DNA of 64,000 bases from Winogradskyella thalassocola (GTDB lineage: Bacteria; Bacteroidota; Bacteroidia; Flavobacteriales; Flavobacteriaceae), in NCBI RefSeq assembly GCF_900099995.1, contig NZ_FNCZ01000004.1, positions 186,001 to 250,000 of the forward strand, read 5' to 3'. Under the pieces are notes generated by a model. The model saw only the letters and a list, made by a program, of their open reading frames with translations, searched no databases and was not told the origin of the DNA. The position numbers and the translations under genes are program-made. Shown piece by piece: positions 1 to 12,222 of the stretch (its first letter is position 1; each line of letters begins with the position of its first letter).

Positions 1-2312
1 GCTTTTACAGCCTGAAAACTTACCGTAACCATCGCAATTAAAATGGCAACAACTCCTGCTATTACAAAAATCCACCAATTAATTTCTATACGATAAGCAT
101 AATTTTGAAGCCAATTATCCATAACATACCAAGCCATAGGAATGGCAATTACAATAGCAAGACCAACGAGTTTTAAAAAGTCTTTAGATAATAATTTTAC
201 GATGCCTGCAACACTTGCCCCTAAAACTTTACGAACTCCAATTTCTTTACTACGCTGCTCTGCGGTATAAGCCGCCAATCCAAAAAGTCCCAAACACGAA
301 ATAAGAATGGCTAATAAAGCAAAGAGTTGAGATAACTTTCCGACAAGTTGTTCACTTTTAAATTTGGCATTAAAAGCATCATCTACAAAGCTGTATTCAA
401 AAGGAAACGCTGGATTGTGTTTTTTCATTACCGCTTCAATTTTAGACAACACATCGCTAGTTCCTATTTTAGGATTTGTTTTTAGATACATATAGCTCGC
501 TTCACCATGGTAGTTAAAAAATAGCACAGGATCACTTTGTCCATACATGTCATCAAAGAGGTAATCTTTTACAACGCCAACAACCGTATACACATCTCCT
601 CGATCTATCTTTTTACCAATAGCACTGCCTTGTCCCATCAGTTTAGCGAATGATTCTGTAATTAAAACACTCGCACTGTCTTTTACCATATTTTCATAAA
701 ATCCACGACCTTCAACGATTTCCATACCTGCCGTTTCCAAGAAATCGGAACTGACATATCTAAAGAAAATTAAGACATCTTCAGTATTTGTGCCTCCTGT
801 CCATGTTAGGTTTGAGCCATTATTGCCGCCATTTAGAATCCCAGAATTATTTAAGCCAACACTTGAAACCGCTCCTGTATGTATTAAATCTTGTTTGATG
901 ACATCAAATTTTTCAATCATCGTACCATTGACATTCAATGAAATCAATTGGTCTTTATCAAAACCTAAGTCTCTATTTTTTATATGTTGAAGTTGTTGAT
1001 AGACGAGAATCGTACAAATGATAAAAACAATTGAAATTGTAAACTGACCAACAACGAGCCCTTTCCGGATATAATTTGCAGAACCTTGTGTGACTTTTAA
1101 ACCTTTTAAAACCTCAACAGGCTTAAATGAGGATAGATAAAAAGCAGGATATAGTCCTGCGAATATGCCACACACCAACGTAATTCCTAATAAAAAGACC
1201 ATATGTAACGGCTTAGCCAATCCTAAAACTAAATCTTTCTCTATAAGTAAATTGAATTGTGGCAATAAAACAAAGAGCAATAAAACACTCACTAAAGTTG
1301 CCATAAAAGCAAGAATTAAAGCTTCAGAAATAAATTGAAAAATTAATCGTGTACGACCAGAGCCCATGGCTTTTCGAACTCCGACTTCGTTGGCACGTTT
1401 TTCGCTTCGTGCTGTAGATAAATTCATGAAGTTAATACAAGCTATAAGCAAAATAATTAAAGCAATGATGGTAAATAGTCTAACCGAATCAATGCGTCCT
1501 CCAACTTGCTTTCCATTTTCAAAATGATCTCTTAAATGCCAATCTTTTATAGAATGTAAAAATGCTTTTGAATCACTGTCTCCTGTTTTTTTCTCAAGTA
1601 ATCCAAGGACTTGATCATTTACAGCATTAAAATCAGCTTCTGGTGACAACTCAACAAATGTATCTGCGAAAAAACTACCATAACCATTGGTCCATTCTTT
1701 ATCTGCACTCCAACGCTCAAATGGCGCAATCCAATTTATAGGAAACGTTACGTTTTTCGGCAAATTCTCAATCACTCCAGTAATGAGGTATTGGTCTTTA
1801 TTGTCTATGGTTAAGACGTTGCCTAATACTTTGATGTTTTCGCCATAAAGCTGTTCTGCCGTTGCTTTAGTAATAACGATAGCTTCCGGATTCTTAAAGG
1901 CGTCTTTAGCATTTCCTTCTACAAACTTTAAACTAAAAATTTCAATAAAATCGGCATCTACAAAACGTCCACCACTATTAATGGCATTATCATTAACCGC
2001 AAATAAAAAGTCTCTATGTTTGGTACGTGATGCCTTAACAATTCCCGGAATTTCCGTTTTCATAGCTTCCGCAAATGGTCCTGGTGTAGAATTGAACGTT
2101 CGCCATTCTCCATCATATTCTTGATGCGTTGGCACGTAATACACTTGATCTTGTTTTTCAAATTCCGAATCGAAACTCAACTCATCCTCAACCCATAGAA
2201 AGATTAAACTGGCACACGTAATTCCTATGGCTAATCCGAAAATATTCAGAAAGCTATACCCTTTATTTTTACGTAACGTCCGGAATGCTATTTTTATATA
2301 ATTTAAAATCAT
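1..2312 (-). CDS. MacB/FtsX-type ABC transporter permease (D), C-terminus cut by window edge
   Basis: The frame reads without a stop from the ATG at 2312 (MILNYIKIAFRTLRKNKGYS) to base 1, about 770 codons. Only the last dozen or so residues are missing, compared with its three neighbours. One N-terminal membrane helix is followed by a large extracytoplasmic MacB-type domain, then two FtsX cores with the family motifs ARSEKRANEVGVRKAMGS and EQRSKEIGVRKVLGAS. The family couples cytoplasmic ATP hydrolysis to work in the periplasm (export or mechanotransmission) rather than moving a substrate through the membrane. Unlike permeases A-C it has its own promoter and upstream activator site (2346-2459), so it may be expressed separately from the main operon. 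Its substrate cannot be told from sequence. Confidence 0.93.
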   Translation of the reverse strand, partial: MILNYIKIAFRTLRKNKGYSFLNIFGLAIGITCASLIFLWVEDELSFDSEFEKQDQVYYVPTHQEYDGEWRTFNSTPGPFAEAMKTEIPGIVKASRTKHRDFLFAVNDNAINSGGRFVDADFIEIFSLKFVEGNAKDAFKNPEAIVITKATAEQLYGENIKVLGNVLTIDNKDQYLITGVIENLPKNVTFPINWIAPFERWSADKEWTNGYGSFFADTFVELSPEADFNAVNDQVLGLLEKKTGDSDSKAFLHSIKDWHLRDHFENGKQVGGRIDSVRLFTIIALIILLIACINFMNLSTARSEKRANEVGVRKAMGSGRTRLIFQFISEALILAFMATLVSVLLLFVLLPQFNLLIEKDLVLGLAKPLHMVFLLGITLVCGIFAGLYPAFYLSSFKPVEVLKGLKVTQGSANYIRKGLVVGQFTISIVFIICTILVYQQLQHIKNRDLGFDKDQLISLNVNGTMIEKFDVIKQDLIHTGAVSSVGLNNSGILNGGNNGSNLTWTGGTNTEDVLIFFRYVSSDFLETAGMEIVEGRGFYENMVKDSASVLITESFAKLMGQGSAIGKKIDRGDVYTVVGVVKDYLFDDMYGQSDPVLFFNYHGEASYMYLKTNPKIGTSDVLSKIEAVMKKHNPAFPFEYSFVDDAFNAKFKSEQLVGKLSQLFALLAILISCLGLFGLAAYTAEQRSKEIGVRKVLGASVAGIVKLLSKDFLKLVGLAIVIAIPMAWYVMDNWLQNYAYRIEINWWIFVIAGVVAILIAMVTVSFQAVK

Positions 2313-2345
2313 ACTATTTTTTGACTGAATTAATTACTTCTACTC

Positions 2346-2372
2346 ATTATATAGTGAAGATGATGCCAAAAC
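2346..2372 (-). promoter_or_regulatory. Conserved promoter element, possibly sigma-54-like, upstream of permease D
   Basis: On the minus strand this reads TTTTGGCATCATC, TTCAC, TATATAA and lies 35-60 bases before the ATG at 2312. The same 25 bases occur at 12110-12135 before the membrane-fusion protein gene. The TGGCA part matches a sigma-54 -24 box. The -12 region has TTCAC where TTGCA is expected (GG-N10-AC instead of GG-N10-GC), so assignment to sigma-54 rests on the GG box and on the neighbouring NtrC-type regulator. Confidence 0.6.
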
Positions 2373-2419
2373 TCTAAATCGCTAAAAATCAATTAATTAA
2401 TTTTTGTTTTAAAATCCAT

Positions 2420-2459
2420 AGTGTTCGATTTTGATACACTTTTTGTTCGTTAACGGACA
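2420..2459 (-). promoter_or_regulatory. Paired dyad upstream activator site for the NtrC-type regulator (copy 1)
   Basis: Two dyads lie side by side: TGTTCGATTTTGATACA at 2422-2438 and the near-perfect palindrome TGTTCGTTAACGGACA at 2444-2459. The same pair, with the same spacing, sits at 12185-12222. The first dyad centre is 64 bases from the GG of the promoter element in both places, a typical distance for enhancer binding by an NtrC-family activator. The likely binder is the regulator encoded at 12386-13738. Confidence 0.68.
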
Positions 2460-2520
2460 GTTTAGAACTAAATTTAAAAACACCCCTAAAGTCCCCTCAA
2501 GGGGACAATCTCAAATTGAT

Positions 2521-4968
2521 TTATTCTGAACGCAATGAGTCTACAGGATTGGCATTTGCAGCTTGAAGCGTCTTTACACTGATGACTAATAAGGCGAAGA
2601 AAATCATAGCTAATCCGCTTACTAGAAACACCCAAAAACTAATACTCGTTTTATAGGCAAAATCTTGCAACCAATTATTAATCCCATACCAAGCAATTGG
2701 TGCCGCAATTACAAAAGCAATCGCAACCAAGATTAAGAATTCTTTACATAGGATTGTGTTAATTTGAAATAATGACGCACCTAAAACCTTACGCACGCCT
2801 ATTTCTTTTACACGTCGGTTTGTGGTATAAATGACAAGACCCAATAAGCCTAAACAGCTAATGAGAATAGACAAGCCAGTTGCCCAATTTAATAGTTTAG
2901 AAATTTTACGTTCGCGATTATAGAAATTTTGAATGCTTTCGTCTAAAAACTCTACGCGATAATCATCTATTTCTGTATAGACGGATTTATAAGCATGTTC
3001 AATTTTCGACAATGTTGTTTTTAAGTCTTCGGAAGATTCATTTTGCAACGCTAAATGTAGTCCCTGAAATTGACTCCAATCTGGACGGTTCCAATCTCCA
3101 CGAAATGCCATAGGTTTAATATTACTTTTCAATGAACGTTGAAAAAAATCAGCCATAACACCCACAATCGGAACATTCTCACCACCTAACAAAACGATCT
3201 TACCAACGGCTTCCTCTGGACTTTTAAATCCTAGTTTTTTTCTACAGGTTTCGTTTATGACTAACTCTTTAACCGTATCATTTCTTATACTTCTTCCGGC
3301 TAAAAGATCTAACTCAAAGACTTTTGAATAATTAATGTCTCCAAAAATAAACTGCAAGTCGGTGTTAACCTCATTTTCACCATTATTATAGGAAAGAGAC
3401 GTACTATTTGTGGATATCGATGCAGGAGGTGTGCCACCTATACTAATTTCTTTTATTTCTGGAATGGCTCTTAATTTTTCAACATAAAGCTCTTTTTTGG
3501 AAACTTCACGCTCGCCTCTTGGACTATAAACAGAAATAATAGCATCCGTTTTAAAACCCATATCTGTAGTGAGCAGAAAATTAATTTGTTTACCGACCAA
3601 TAATGTGGCAATTATGAATATCTGAGCAATGGTGAACTGAAAAATGGTTAAAAACTTTCTTAGTTTCACCTTTTTATCGCCAACAGCTAAATGATTTTTT
3701 AATACGGAAACGGTATTAAATTTTGATAAAATTAAGGCTGGATAAAATCCTGATAAAAATGTTACTATGATTAATAAAACGATAACACAAACAACAATTA
3801 AAGGCGATTTAAAAAGCTCAAAATTTAGACCATCTGGCACAAAATCTGAAAACACATTTATTAACCATTTAGAAAGCAAAACAGACAATAGAGCAGATAT
3901 TAGCACCAATAAAAAGGTCTCTCCCATAAACTGACCAATCAATTGCTTTCTAGAACTCCCTAAGGTTTTACGAATACCAATTTCTTTGGCGCGTTGAGAT
4001 GCTTGTGCTGTATTGAGGTTTATAAAATTGATACAGCCTAATAATAACAAGAATATAGCCACTAAAGCTAGATTAGTAAGTAGTGATTTATTGGCTTGCC
4101 CTTTTGTCCAATCATAGATACCATATTTTTCATTAAAATGAATATCTGATAGCGGTTGTAATCCAAACTTTTGCTCATCACCATATTTTTTTGAATCTTC
4201 ATCTTGGTGCGCTGCAGCTAAATTATCAAGACGATTTTGTATGGCTGATAAATCGGCATTAGAAGCTACTTTTACAAAGAGTTGTGAAGCATCATTTGTA
4301 TTATTCCAATTTAAATTGAGGAAATTTTCTCGTAATCGGGTTTGCAAAAGAAGAGGTTTTGCTATAAATTCTTCAAACACAAAATCGGTTCTTTCTTTAA
4401 AATTTTCAACAATACCTGTTACAGTAACATTAAGGGAATCGTTATAAACTAGAGTCTTTCCTATAATATCTGAAGGCACAGTATTTGGAAAGTAATCTGC
4501 TGCTCTATTTTCTGTTAGTATAACACTATTTGGATGTGATAAGATGCTAGTTTCATCTCCTGCTAAAAATGTGTAATTGAAAATCTTAAAATAATTGGCA
4601 TCTGTAAAAATGACGAAGTTTGGCCACTTAAATTCAGAACCTAATTCTCTATTTTCAACTTTAAAAGGGCGTTCAATATAAAAGCTACCAACCGTTTCAA
4701 AATTGGAATCATCCTTTATTTCATCCTCTAATGCTAAGGTGACTCCTGAAATAGAAAAGGTATCTTCTGGACTAATTAAATCTGTAACCACTCGATAAAT
4801 ACGGTCACCATCTTTATGAAAGTCATCAAAGGTAGCATCATAATACACCATTAAACCAATTACAAACGAAGCACTTAATCCAATAGTAAGACCTATGATA
4901 TTGATTAGAGAAAACACCTTATGCTTCATAAGGTTCCTCCATGCTATTTTGAAATAATTTTTAATCAT
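2521..4968 (-). CDS. MacB/FtsX-type ABC transporter permease (C)
   Basis: An 815-residue protein starting MIKNYFKIAWRNLMKHK. It has one N-terminal helix, a MacB-type extracytoplasmic domain (about 40-280), a three-helix FtsX core (about 290-430, with QRAKEIGIRKTLGSSRKQ), a second periplasmic domain, and a C-terminal FtsX core (about 690-800, with RRVKEIGVRKVLGAS). It ends in the NPVDSLRSE tail shared by all permeases here. It is third of the three permeases downstream of the fusion protein and ATPase genes and probably the last gene of that operon, because permease D has its own promoter. Divergence from its neighbours suggests an old tandem duplication. Confidence 0.93.
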   Translation of the reverse strand: MIKNYFKIAWRNLMKHKVFSLINIIGLTIGLSASFVIGLMVYYDATFDDFHKDGDRIYRVVTDLISPEDTFSISGVTLALEDEIKDDSNFETVGSFYIERPFKVENRELGSEFKWPNFVIFTDANYFKIFNYTFLAGDETSILSHPNSVILTENRAADYFPNTVPSDIIGKTLVYNDSLNVTVTGIVENFKERTDFVFEEFIAKPLLLQTRLRENFLNLNWNNTNDASQLFVKVASNADLSAIQNRLDNLAAAHQDEDSKKYGDEQKFGLQPLSDIHFNEKYGIYDWTKGQANKSLLTNLALVAIFLLLLGCINFINLNTAQASQRAKEIGIRKTLGSSRKQLIGQFMGETFLLVLISALLSVLLSKWLINVFSDFVPDGLNFELFKSPLIVVCVIVLLIIVTFLSGFYPALILSKFNTVSVLKNHLAVGDKKVKLRKFLTIFQFTIAQIFIIATLLVGKQINFLLTTDMGFKTDAIISVYSPRGEREVSKKELYVEKLRAIPEIKEISIGGTPPASISTNSTSLSYNNGENEVNTDLQFIFGDINYSKVFELDLLAGRSIRNDTVKELVINETCRKKLGFKSPEEAVGKIVLLGGENVPIVGVMADFFQRSLKSNIKPMAFRGDWNRPDWSQFQGLHLALQNESSEDLKTTLSKIEHAYKSVYTEIDDYRVEFLDESIQNFYNRERKISKLLNWATGLSILISCLGLLGLVIYTTNRRVKEIGVRKVLGASLFQINTILCKEFLILVAIAFVIAAPIAWYGINNWLQDFAYKTSISFWVFLVSGLAMIFFALLVISVKTLQAANANPVDSLRSE

Positions 4969-4988
4969 GATGTATTGTTTTATAAAAA

Positions 4989-5019
4989 AACCTACAAGGT
5001 TTTAAAAACCTTGCAGGTT
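4989..5019. repeat. 31-base imperfect palindrome (AACCTgcAAGGTTTT type)
   Basis: The arms AACCTACAAGGTTTT and AAAACCTTGCAGGTT pair around one central base, with a mismatch. It lies between permeases C and B and belongs to the same family as the perfect palindrome at 10031-10061. In RNA it would form a strong hairpin but it has no T-tract on the transcribed side, so it may stabilise mRNA or be a dispersed repeat rather than a terminator. Confidence 0.7.
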
Positions 5020-5027
5020 GATGATGA

Positions 5028-7445
5028 TTATTCCGTTCTTAAAGATTCTACAGGATTAGAGGTTGCGGCTTTTATTGTTTTTACAGCTATGGTTAGCATG
5101 GCTATTAATACGGCAATTCCACCAGCTGCAAGGAAAATCCAAATATTAAGATCAATACGATACGGATAGTTCTGTAACCATTTATTCATGGTCCACCAAG
5201 CAATAGGTGTAGCCATAAGAAATGCAATAACAACCAATTTTAAAAAGTCTTTAGTAAGCAATACCGTAATTGCAGAGACACTCGCACCAACAATTTTACG
5301 TACACCTATTTCTTTTCGTCGTTGTGCCACAATGAGCAATGACATGGCAAACAAACCAATACAGCTTAAGATAATGGCTAGTATGGAACCACTACCAATC
5401 ATAGTAATCATGGTGCGTTCGTTACGTAAGGTTCGTTCTATATTTTCATTTAAAAATGAGCCCTGAAATTCCACATTAGGTTCAATAGTATTCCAAGCTG
5501 TTTTCACATCATCGTAAGCCTGTTCTAAATTTTGAGATGTAACTTTAACGTAGGCATTTCTTAGATTCCAATTAGGAAGTGCAAATAAGGTCATAGGCGC
5601 AATATGCTGATCTAATTCCTGAAAGTTAAAATCCTCAATGACTCCAACGATATTATAAGAAGCATCATCTAGTGTGATTTGAGATGCTAAAATATCCTCT
5701 TCATTCATCTGCTTAGCCATCGCTTCGTTGATAATAACCGATAGACTATCGCTCACCAGATTCTTTCGAAATGAACGGCCTTCAATAATATTCAAATCTA
5801 AAGTTTCAACATAATCTGCATCAACAACTAACATATGCGTATCCACTCCACGCCCTTTGTGCTCAAAACCTAAGACACTCGTTGTTCGATTGCCATCTTT
5901 ACCAATACCCAAAATATTGTTGGATGCTGTGATGCTCACAATATTCGGCTTATCCTGAAGCGTATTTCGAAGTAATTCTATAGCTTTTTGATCGTTGAGT
6001 TTTCCATTAAGCGGAAAAGCAATGACCTGATCTTTATTAAACCCTAAATCTTTAGTTCGCATAAATTCTACCTGATCCCAAAGTACAAGCGTACCACTTA
6101 TCAATAAAATAGCAATCCCAAATTGTAAAACCATTAAACTGTTTCGTAAACGATTTTTACCATTCACCTGTAGCTTTCCTTTTAAACTTTGTAAAGTTCC
6201 AAGACGACTCATGAGTAATGCAGGATAACCACCTGCAATTAATGTAATAAGCAAAACACTAAAAATTAGCAAAATCAGTAATGATGGATTTAGTAATGTT
6301 GCCAATGAAGCTTGCGTTCTAAAGAGTGTTTGAAAATAAGGCAGTAACACCACAGCTAATAAAATCCCTAAACCTATGGACATTAAAAACACTAAAATGC
6401 TCTCCCCCCAAAACTGAAAGAAGAGCTGTTTTTTATTGGCTCCAAGTGTTTTTCGCATACCGATTTCACGCAAACGTTGTGAACTTTTGGCAATACTCAT
6501 ATTTATAAAATTCACACAAGCGATAAACAGAATTAAAAAAGAAATTCCCAAAACTAAATAAGGCATGGTACGATTGACACTAACAACGCCTTGATTAAAA
6601 TTAGCAAAGCGAACATCTGCCAACGGCAATACTTTTATTTGTCTGTAAAGGCCATCTGCATTAGGCTCAAAACCATCACGCTTGGCATTATCAATCTCAT
6701 TTTTATAATGTAGTTGGGTAAAATCCGCTGTACTTTTCTCAAATTGCTCAGGTTTTAAACCTTCAGAAAGTTGCATATACACCTCATGATTTTCCATGTC
6801 CCAACGTCCTACAGTTCTGGCATAGGCATGTTCATTTTGGCTTTTAAAATTGAGCACGATATCAAAACCTATAGAACTTGTATCCGGAAAATCTTCAACA
6901 ATGGCTGTGACATTAAAAGGCACTTCTTCTTCATCTCGTAAAATAGTAACCGTTTGCCCTATGGGATTTTCATCTCCAAATATGCGTTTTGCAGCCTGCT
7001 CTGTCATTGCAACTGAAGACTCTGACGTTATTGGATTTTTCGTATCTCCTTTTACAATGGGAAAACTAAACATATCAAAAAAATCGGGATCCACATAAGC
7101 CGTCCCCATACCAAGTTGCTTGTCTTGATACGTTAATAAAACTCCAGATCCACTATAACGTGTAATTTTATCTACTCCTGTAACCTCATCACGAAATGTT
7201 GCCGCAAAAGGTTCAGATTTTGAGGTATTGGCTTCAATACCGTATGGTCCACTATCTTCTGAATACACTTTATAAATCGTATCTCCATGGTCATGAAAGC
7301 GATCAAAAGACAATTGAAAAACCGCAAACATGCCTAATAATAGAGCTACTCCGAATGCGACTGTAAGACCTACGACATTGAGTGCTGTGAATGTTCTGTT
7401 CTTCCAGAGGTTTCTGAGTGCTATTTTGAAATAATTTTTAAACAT
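5028..7445 (-). CDS. MacB/FtsX-type ABC transporter permease (B)
   Basis: An 805-residue protein starting MFKNYFKIALRNLWKNRTFT. The order is N-terminal helix, large MacB-type domain (about 45-280), FtsX core 1 (QRLREIGMRKTLGANKKQ near 325-345), periplasmic domain 2, and FtsX core 2 (QRRKEIGVRKIVGAS near 685-700), ending NPVESLRTE. It is the middle one of three consecutive permeases and is about as long as its paralogues. Its 5' flank (bases 7446-7480) resembles the flank of permease A (9905-9940), both containing aattactgttcgttt, which supports tandem duplication of gene plus leader. The substrate is unknown. Confidence 0.93.
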   Translation of the reverse strand: MFKNYFKIALRNLWKNRTFTALNVVGLTVAFGVALLLGMFAVFQLSFDRFHDHGDTIYKVYSEDSGPYGIEANTSKSEPFAATFRDEVTGVDKITRYSGSGVLLTYQDKQLGMGTAYVDPDFFDMFSFPIVKGDTKNPITSESSVAMTEQAAKRIFGDENPIGQTVTILRDEEEVPFNVTAIVEDFPDTSSIGFDIVLNFKSQNEHAYARTVGRWDMENHEVYMQLSEGLKPEQFEKSTADFTQLHYKNEIDNAKRDGFEPNADGLYRQIKVLPLADVRFANFNQGVVSVNRTMPYLVLGISFLILFIACVNFINMSIAKSSQRLREIGMRKTLGANKKQLFFQFWGESILVFLMSIGLGILLAVVLLPYFQTLFRTQASLATLLNPSLLILLIFSVLLITLIAGGYPALLMSRLGTLQSLKGKLQVNGKNRLRNSLMVLQFGIAILLISGTLVLWDQVEFMRTKDLGFNKDQVIAFPLNGKLNDQKAIELLRNTLQDKPNIVSITASNNILGIGKDGNRTTSVLGFEHKGRGVDTHMLVVDADYVETLDLNIIEGRSFRKNLVSDSLSVIINEAMAKQMNEEDILASQITLDDASYNIVGVIEDFNFQELDQHIAPMTLFALPNWNLRNAYVKVTSQNLEQAYDDVKTAWNTIEPNVEFQGSFLNENIERTLRNERTMITMIGSGSILAIILSCIGLFAMSLLIVAQRRKEIGVRKIVGASVSAITVLLTKDFLKLVVIAFLMATPIAWWTMNKWLQNYPYRIDLNIWIFLAAGGIAVLIAMLTIAVKTIKAATSNPVESLRTE

Positions 7446-7469
7446 AGTTTCTAAGAATTACTGTTCGTT

Positions 7470-9904
<2,435 letters not shown>

Positions 9905-9950
9905 GATTTCTATAAATTACTGTTCGTTTCTTGATTGATTTGGCTTCAAC

Positions 9951-10023
9951 ACTTCAGTACAAGTTGATTGGTTGGTTGATGACGTACTGAAGTATTTCCA
10001 CCTGATTGATTGATTGATTGATT
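9951..10023. repeat. Inverted repeat (ACTTCAGTAC/GTACTGAAGT) plus (GATT)5 microsatellite
   Basis: Perfect 10-base arms at 9951-9960 and 9984-9993 flank a 23-base loop that itself contains degenerate gattg units. Five GATT units follow at 10004-10023. All lie in the 165-base gap between the ATPase and permease A. The hairpin has no adjacent T-tract, so a role as an internal operon attenuator or mRNA stabiliser is only a guess. Confidence 0.75.
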
Positions 10024-10030
10024 ATTTCCA

Positions 10031-10061
10031 GACCTGTCAGGTTTTAAAAACCTGACAGGTC
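10031..10061. repeat. 31-base perfect palindrome (GACCTGTCAGGTTTT arms)
   Basis: Fifteen-base arms pair perfectly around one base: GACCTGTCAGGTTTT, then AAAACCTGACAGGTC. It sits just after the ATPase stop codon. Related copies lie at 4989-5019 and, more diverged, around 24090-24122 at the end of trpC. It is probably a dispersed palindromic element of this genome. Confidence 0.85.
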
Positions 10062-10069
10062 TATTCTAT

Positions 10070-10747
10070 TTATGCCAATATATTTTCTGTTACTTTTTGT
10101 CCGTCTAACATTCTTATAATTCTGTGACTGTATTTAGCATCATGCTCACTGTGTGTTACCATAATGATGGTTGTTCCAGCTTCATTAAGATCTATTAATA
10201 AATCCATCACCTCATTACCATTAGTACTATCTAAATTTCCTGTTGGTTCATCGGCTAATATTAATTTTGGATTATTAACCACCGCTCTCGCTACTGCCAC
10301 ACGTTGTTGTTGACCACCAGACAATTGCTGAGGAAAGTGATTACGACGATGCATAATTTGCATTTTTTCTAAAACCGCTTCCACTTGCTTTTTACGTTCT
10401 GCAGGTTTTACACCTGTGTAGATTAATGGTAATTCTACGTTTTCAAAAACGGTAAGTTCATCGATAAGATTAAAGCTCTGAAATACAAAACCGATGTTAT
10501 GTTTTCGTAATTCTGAACGTTTACGCTCATTGTAACCAGCGACTTCAGTACCATTAAACATAAAGCTGCCTCCATCTGGATCATCCAATAACCCTAAAAT
10601 GTTTAATAAAGTCGATTTCCCACATCCTGAAGGTCCCATGATCGCGACAAACTCACCTTCTTTTACATTAAAAGACAACTTGTTTAAAGCTATGGTTTGC
10701 ACTTCTTCTGTTTTATAAAATTTCTCTAAGTCCGTAATTTGTATCAT
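10070..10747 (-). CDS. MacB/LolD-type ABC transporter ATPase
   Basis: A 225-residue nucleotide-binding subunit with all core motifs: Walker A GPSGCGKST (about 38-46), Q-loop FVFQSF, signature LSGGQQQRVAVARA (about 140), Walker B LILADEPTGNLD, and H-loop VTHSEH. Length and motif wording fit the MacB/LolD/FtsE subfamily, whose partners are FtsX-type permeases. It lies between the membrane-fusion protein and permease A, and is the only ATPase for the four permeases seen here. It acts on the cytoplasmic face of the inner membrane. Confidence 0.96.
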   Translation of the reverse strand: MIQITDLEKFYKTEEVQTIALNKLSFNVKEGEFVAIMGPSGCGKSTLLNILGLLDDPDGGSFMFNGTEVAGYNERKRSELRKHNIGFVFQSFNLIDELTVFENVELPLIYTGVKPAERKKQVEAVLEKMQIMHRRNHFPQQLSGGQQQRVAVARAVVNNPKLILADEPTGNLDSTNGNEVMDLLIDLNEAGTTIIMVTHSEHDAKYSHRIIRMLDGQKVTENILA

Positions 10748-10835
10748 TGTATTTGTTTTTTGGCTGTTGGCCCTTAGCTGTTAGCCTTTAGCTTGTTAGT
10801 TGTTAACTCTTAATTATTTCTCTATTCTCTTGTTT

Positions 10836-12086
10836 CTATTTCAATATCAACTCTTCCGTATCACCAAAAGAATCGTAACTCGATGTCACTACTTTATCAC
10901 CTGGATTTAATCCATCTAACACTTCGTAGTATTCTGTATTCTGACTTCCTAATCTGATATTTACTTTGTAGGCCGTATTACCATCTTCGCTCACTTTAAA
11001 CACCCAATTCCCTCCTGTTTTTTGAAAAAACCCACCTTTAGCAACTAACAACGCTTCTTTTTCGGCACTTAAGGCCACGCGTATCTGTAAGTTTTGACCT
11101 CTTCTAATCCCTTCTGGTACATCGCCTTCAAATTTCATATCTACTTGAAAACGACCATTGGTTACTTGGGTAAATACTTTTTTGATGACTAACGTGTAGG
11201 TTTTGTTATTCAAGGTAAAGGTGCCTATTTGACCATTATAAATTCTAGAAATATAGTGCTCATCGATATCAACTCTTACCTTGTAACCGCTAGTGACATC
11301 AACTTGTCCTAATCGTGTGCCTTTATTTATAGACTGACCAATTTCGGCATCCAAAGAGGTTAACTGTCCATCGATTGGTGCTCTCACCACTAAATCTCCT
11401 ACTTTTTTTCGCATCAACTCTAATGCACTTTGCGTTCTGGCATATGAGTTTTTTGCTTGGCTCACTTCTAATTTAGACGAAATGGTGTCCTCAGATAAAA
11501 CTTGTTTTGCAAGTTTCATACGTTCTTTCTGATACTCAAAATTATTCTGAGACGACTCGTAATCCATTCTTCCTATCGCACCTTTATCATATAAGCGTTT
11601 ATTCAAATTATAAACACGTTCCGCTTCAATCAAATTATTTTCAACATCTGTAAATTGATTTTGTCTGTTAATGGTATTTTGACGCGCTGCATTTTGAGAG
11701 ATTTGCATTTGCGTTAACAAGTTATATACGGATGTTTCTTGGTTCACTAAACTCAATTCCAAATCAGTGTTCGATAACCTTAAAATAGGCTCTCCTTTTT
11801 TCAGCATGGCTCCATCTTCAACAAACTTCTCCTCTACTCGGCCGCCTTCTAACGCATCTAAATAAATAGTAGTGATAGGCAATACAATACCATTAACCGG
11901 AATATTTTCTTGAAACACACCTTTCGAAACGGTATTGATTGAAATACGTTCTTTTTCAACATTCAATTTTGAACCACCTGAGGTTTGAAAAATAACATAC
12001 ACGATTAAAGCCACTATGGCTAAAATCCCTAAAGCTAATCCTAGTTTTTGATTTGAAAATTTCTTCTTCTGAATTGGAACGTCCAT
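10836..12086 (-). CDS. HlyD/MacA-type periplasmic membrane-fusion protein
   Basis: A 416-residue adaptor that would link the inner-membrane ABC permeases to an outer-membrane channel. It has an N-terminal membrane anchor (about 15-34, LGLALGILAIVALIVYVIF), a lipoyl/barrel-sandwich half (about 70-115), a long coiled-coil hairpin (about 115-235), the second lipoyl half (VRAPIDGQLTSLDAEIGQ) and a beta-barrel to the end. I chose the ATG at 12086 (MDVPIQKKK). The open frame extends upstream to 12140, but those 18 codons (WFWHHLHYI...) read through the conserved promoter element at 12110-12135. It is the first gene of the operon. No TolC-like gene lies in the window. Confidence 0.93.
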   Translation of the reverse strand: MDVPIQKKKFSNQKLGLALGILAIVALIVYVIFQTSGGSKLNVEKERISINTVSKGVFQENIPVNGIVLPITTIYLDALEGGRVEEKFVEDGAMLKKGEPILRLSNTDLELSLVNQETSVYNLLTQMQISQNAARQNTINRQNQFTDVENNLIEAERVYNLNKRLYDKGAIGRMDYESSQNNFEYQKERMKLAKQVLSEDTISSKLEVSQAKNSYARTQSALELMRKKVGDLVVRAPIDGQLTSLDAEIGQSINKGTRLGQVDVTSGYKVRVDIDEHYISRIYNGQIGTFTLNNKTYTLVIKKVFTQVTNGRFQVDMKFEGDVPEGIRRGQNLQIRVALSAEKEALLVAKGGFFQKTGGNWVFKVSEDGNTAYKVNIRLGSQNTEYYEVLDGLNPGDKVVTSSYDSFGDTEELILK

Positions 12087-12109
12087 TATATCTCTTTTAT
12101 TTATACCAT

Positions 12110-12135
12110 TTATATAGTGAAGATGATGCCAAAAC
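12110..12135 (-). promoter_or_regulatory. Conserved promoter element before the ABC operon, possibly sigma-54-like
   Basis: This is the second copy of the 25-base block found at 2347-2372 (minus strand TTTTGGCATCATC, TTCAC, TATATAA). It lies 25-50 bases before the ATG of the fusion protein at 12086. Its presence argues against translation starting at 12140. Confidence 0.62.
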
Positions 12136-12183
12136 CACAAAAACCTTATTTACAGCTAATTATATTTAAATCTAAAACTAAAA

Positions 12184-12222
12184 GTGTCCGTTTTTGATAC
12201 ACTTTATGTTCGAAAACGCACA
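12184..12222 (-). promoter_or_regulatory. Paired dyad upstream activator site for the NtrC-type regulator (copy 2)
   Basis: The two dyads are TGTCCGTTTTTGATACA (12185-12201) and TGTTCGAAAACGCACA (12207-12222). Together the outer arms also form a 16-base inverted repeat. The first centre lies 64 bases from the GG of the promoter element, as in copy 1. The site is in the divergent gap between the operon and the regulator gene, so it could serve autoregulation as well. Confidence 0.7.

Noticed and set aside
12087..12140. N-terminal extension of the membrane-fusion protein (MWFWHHLHYING...)
   Set aside because: These codons read through the promoter block shared with 2346-2372. Translation from ATG 12086 gives a normal anchor.
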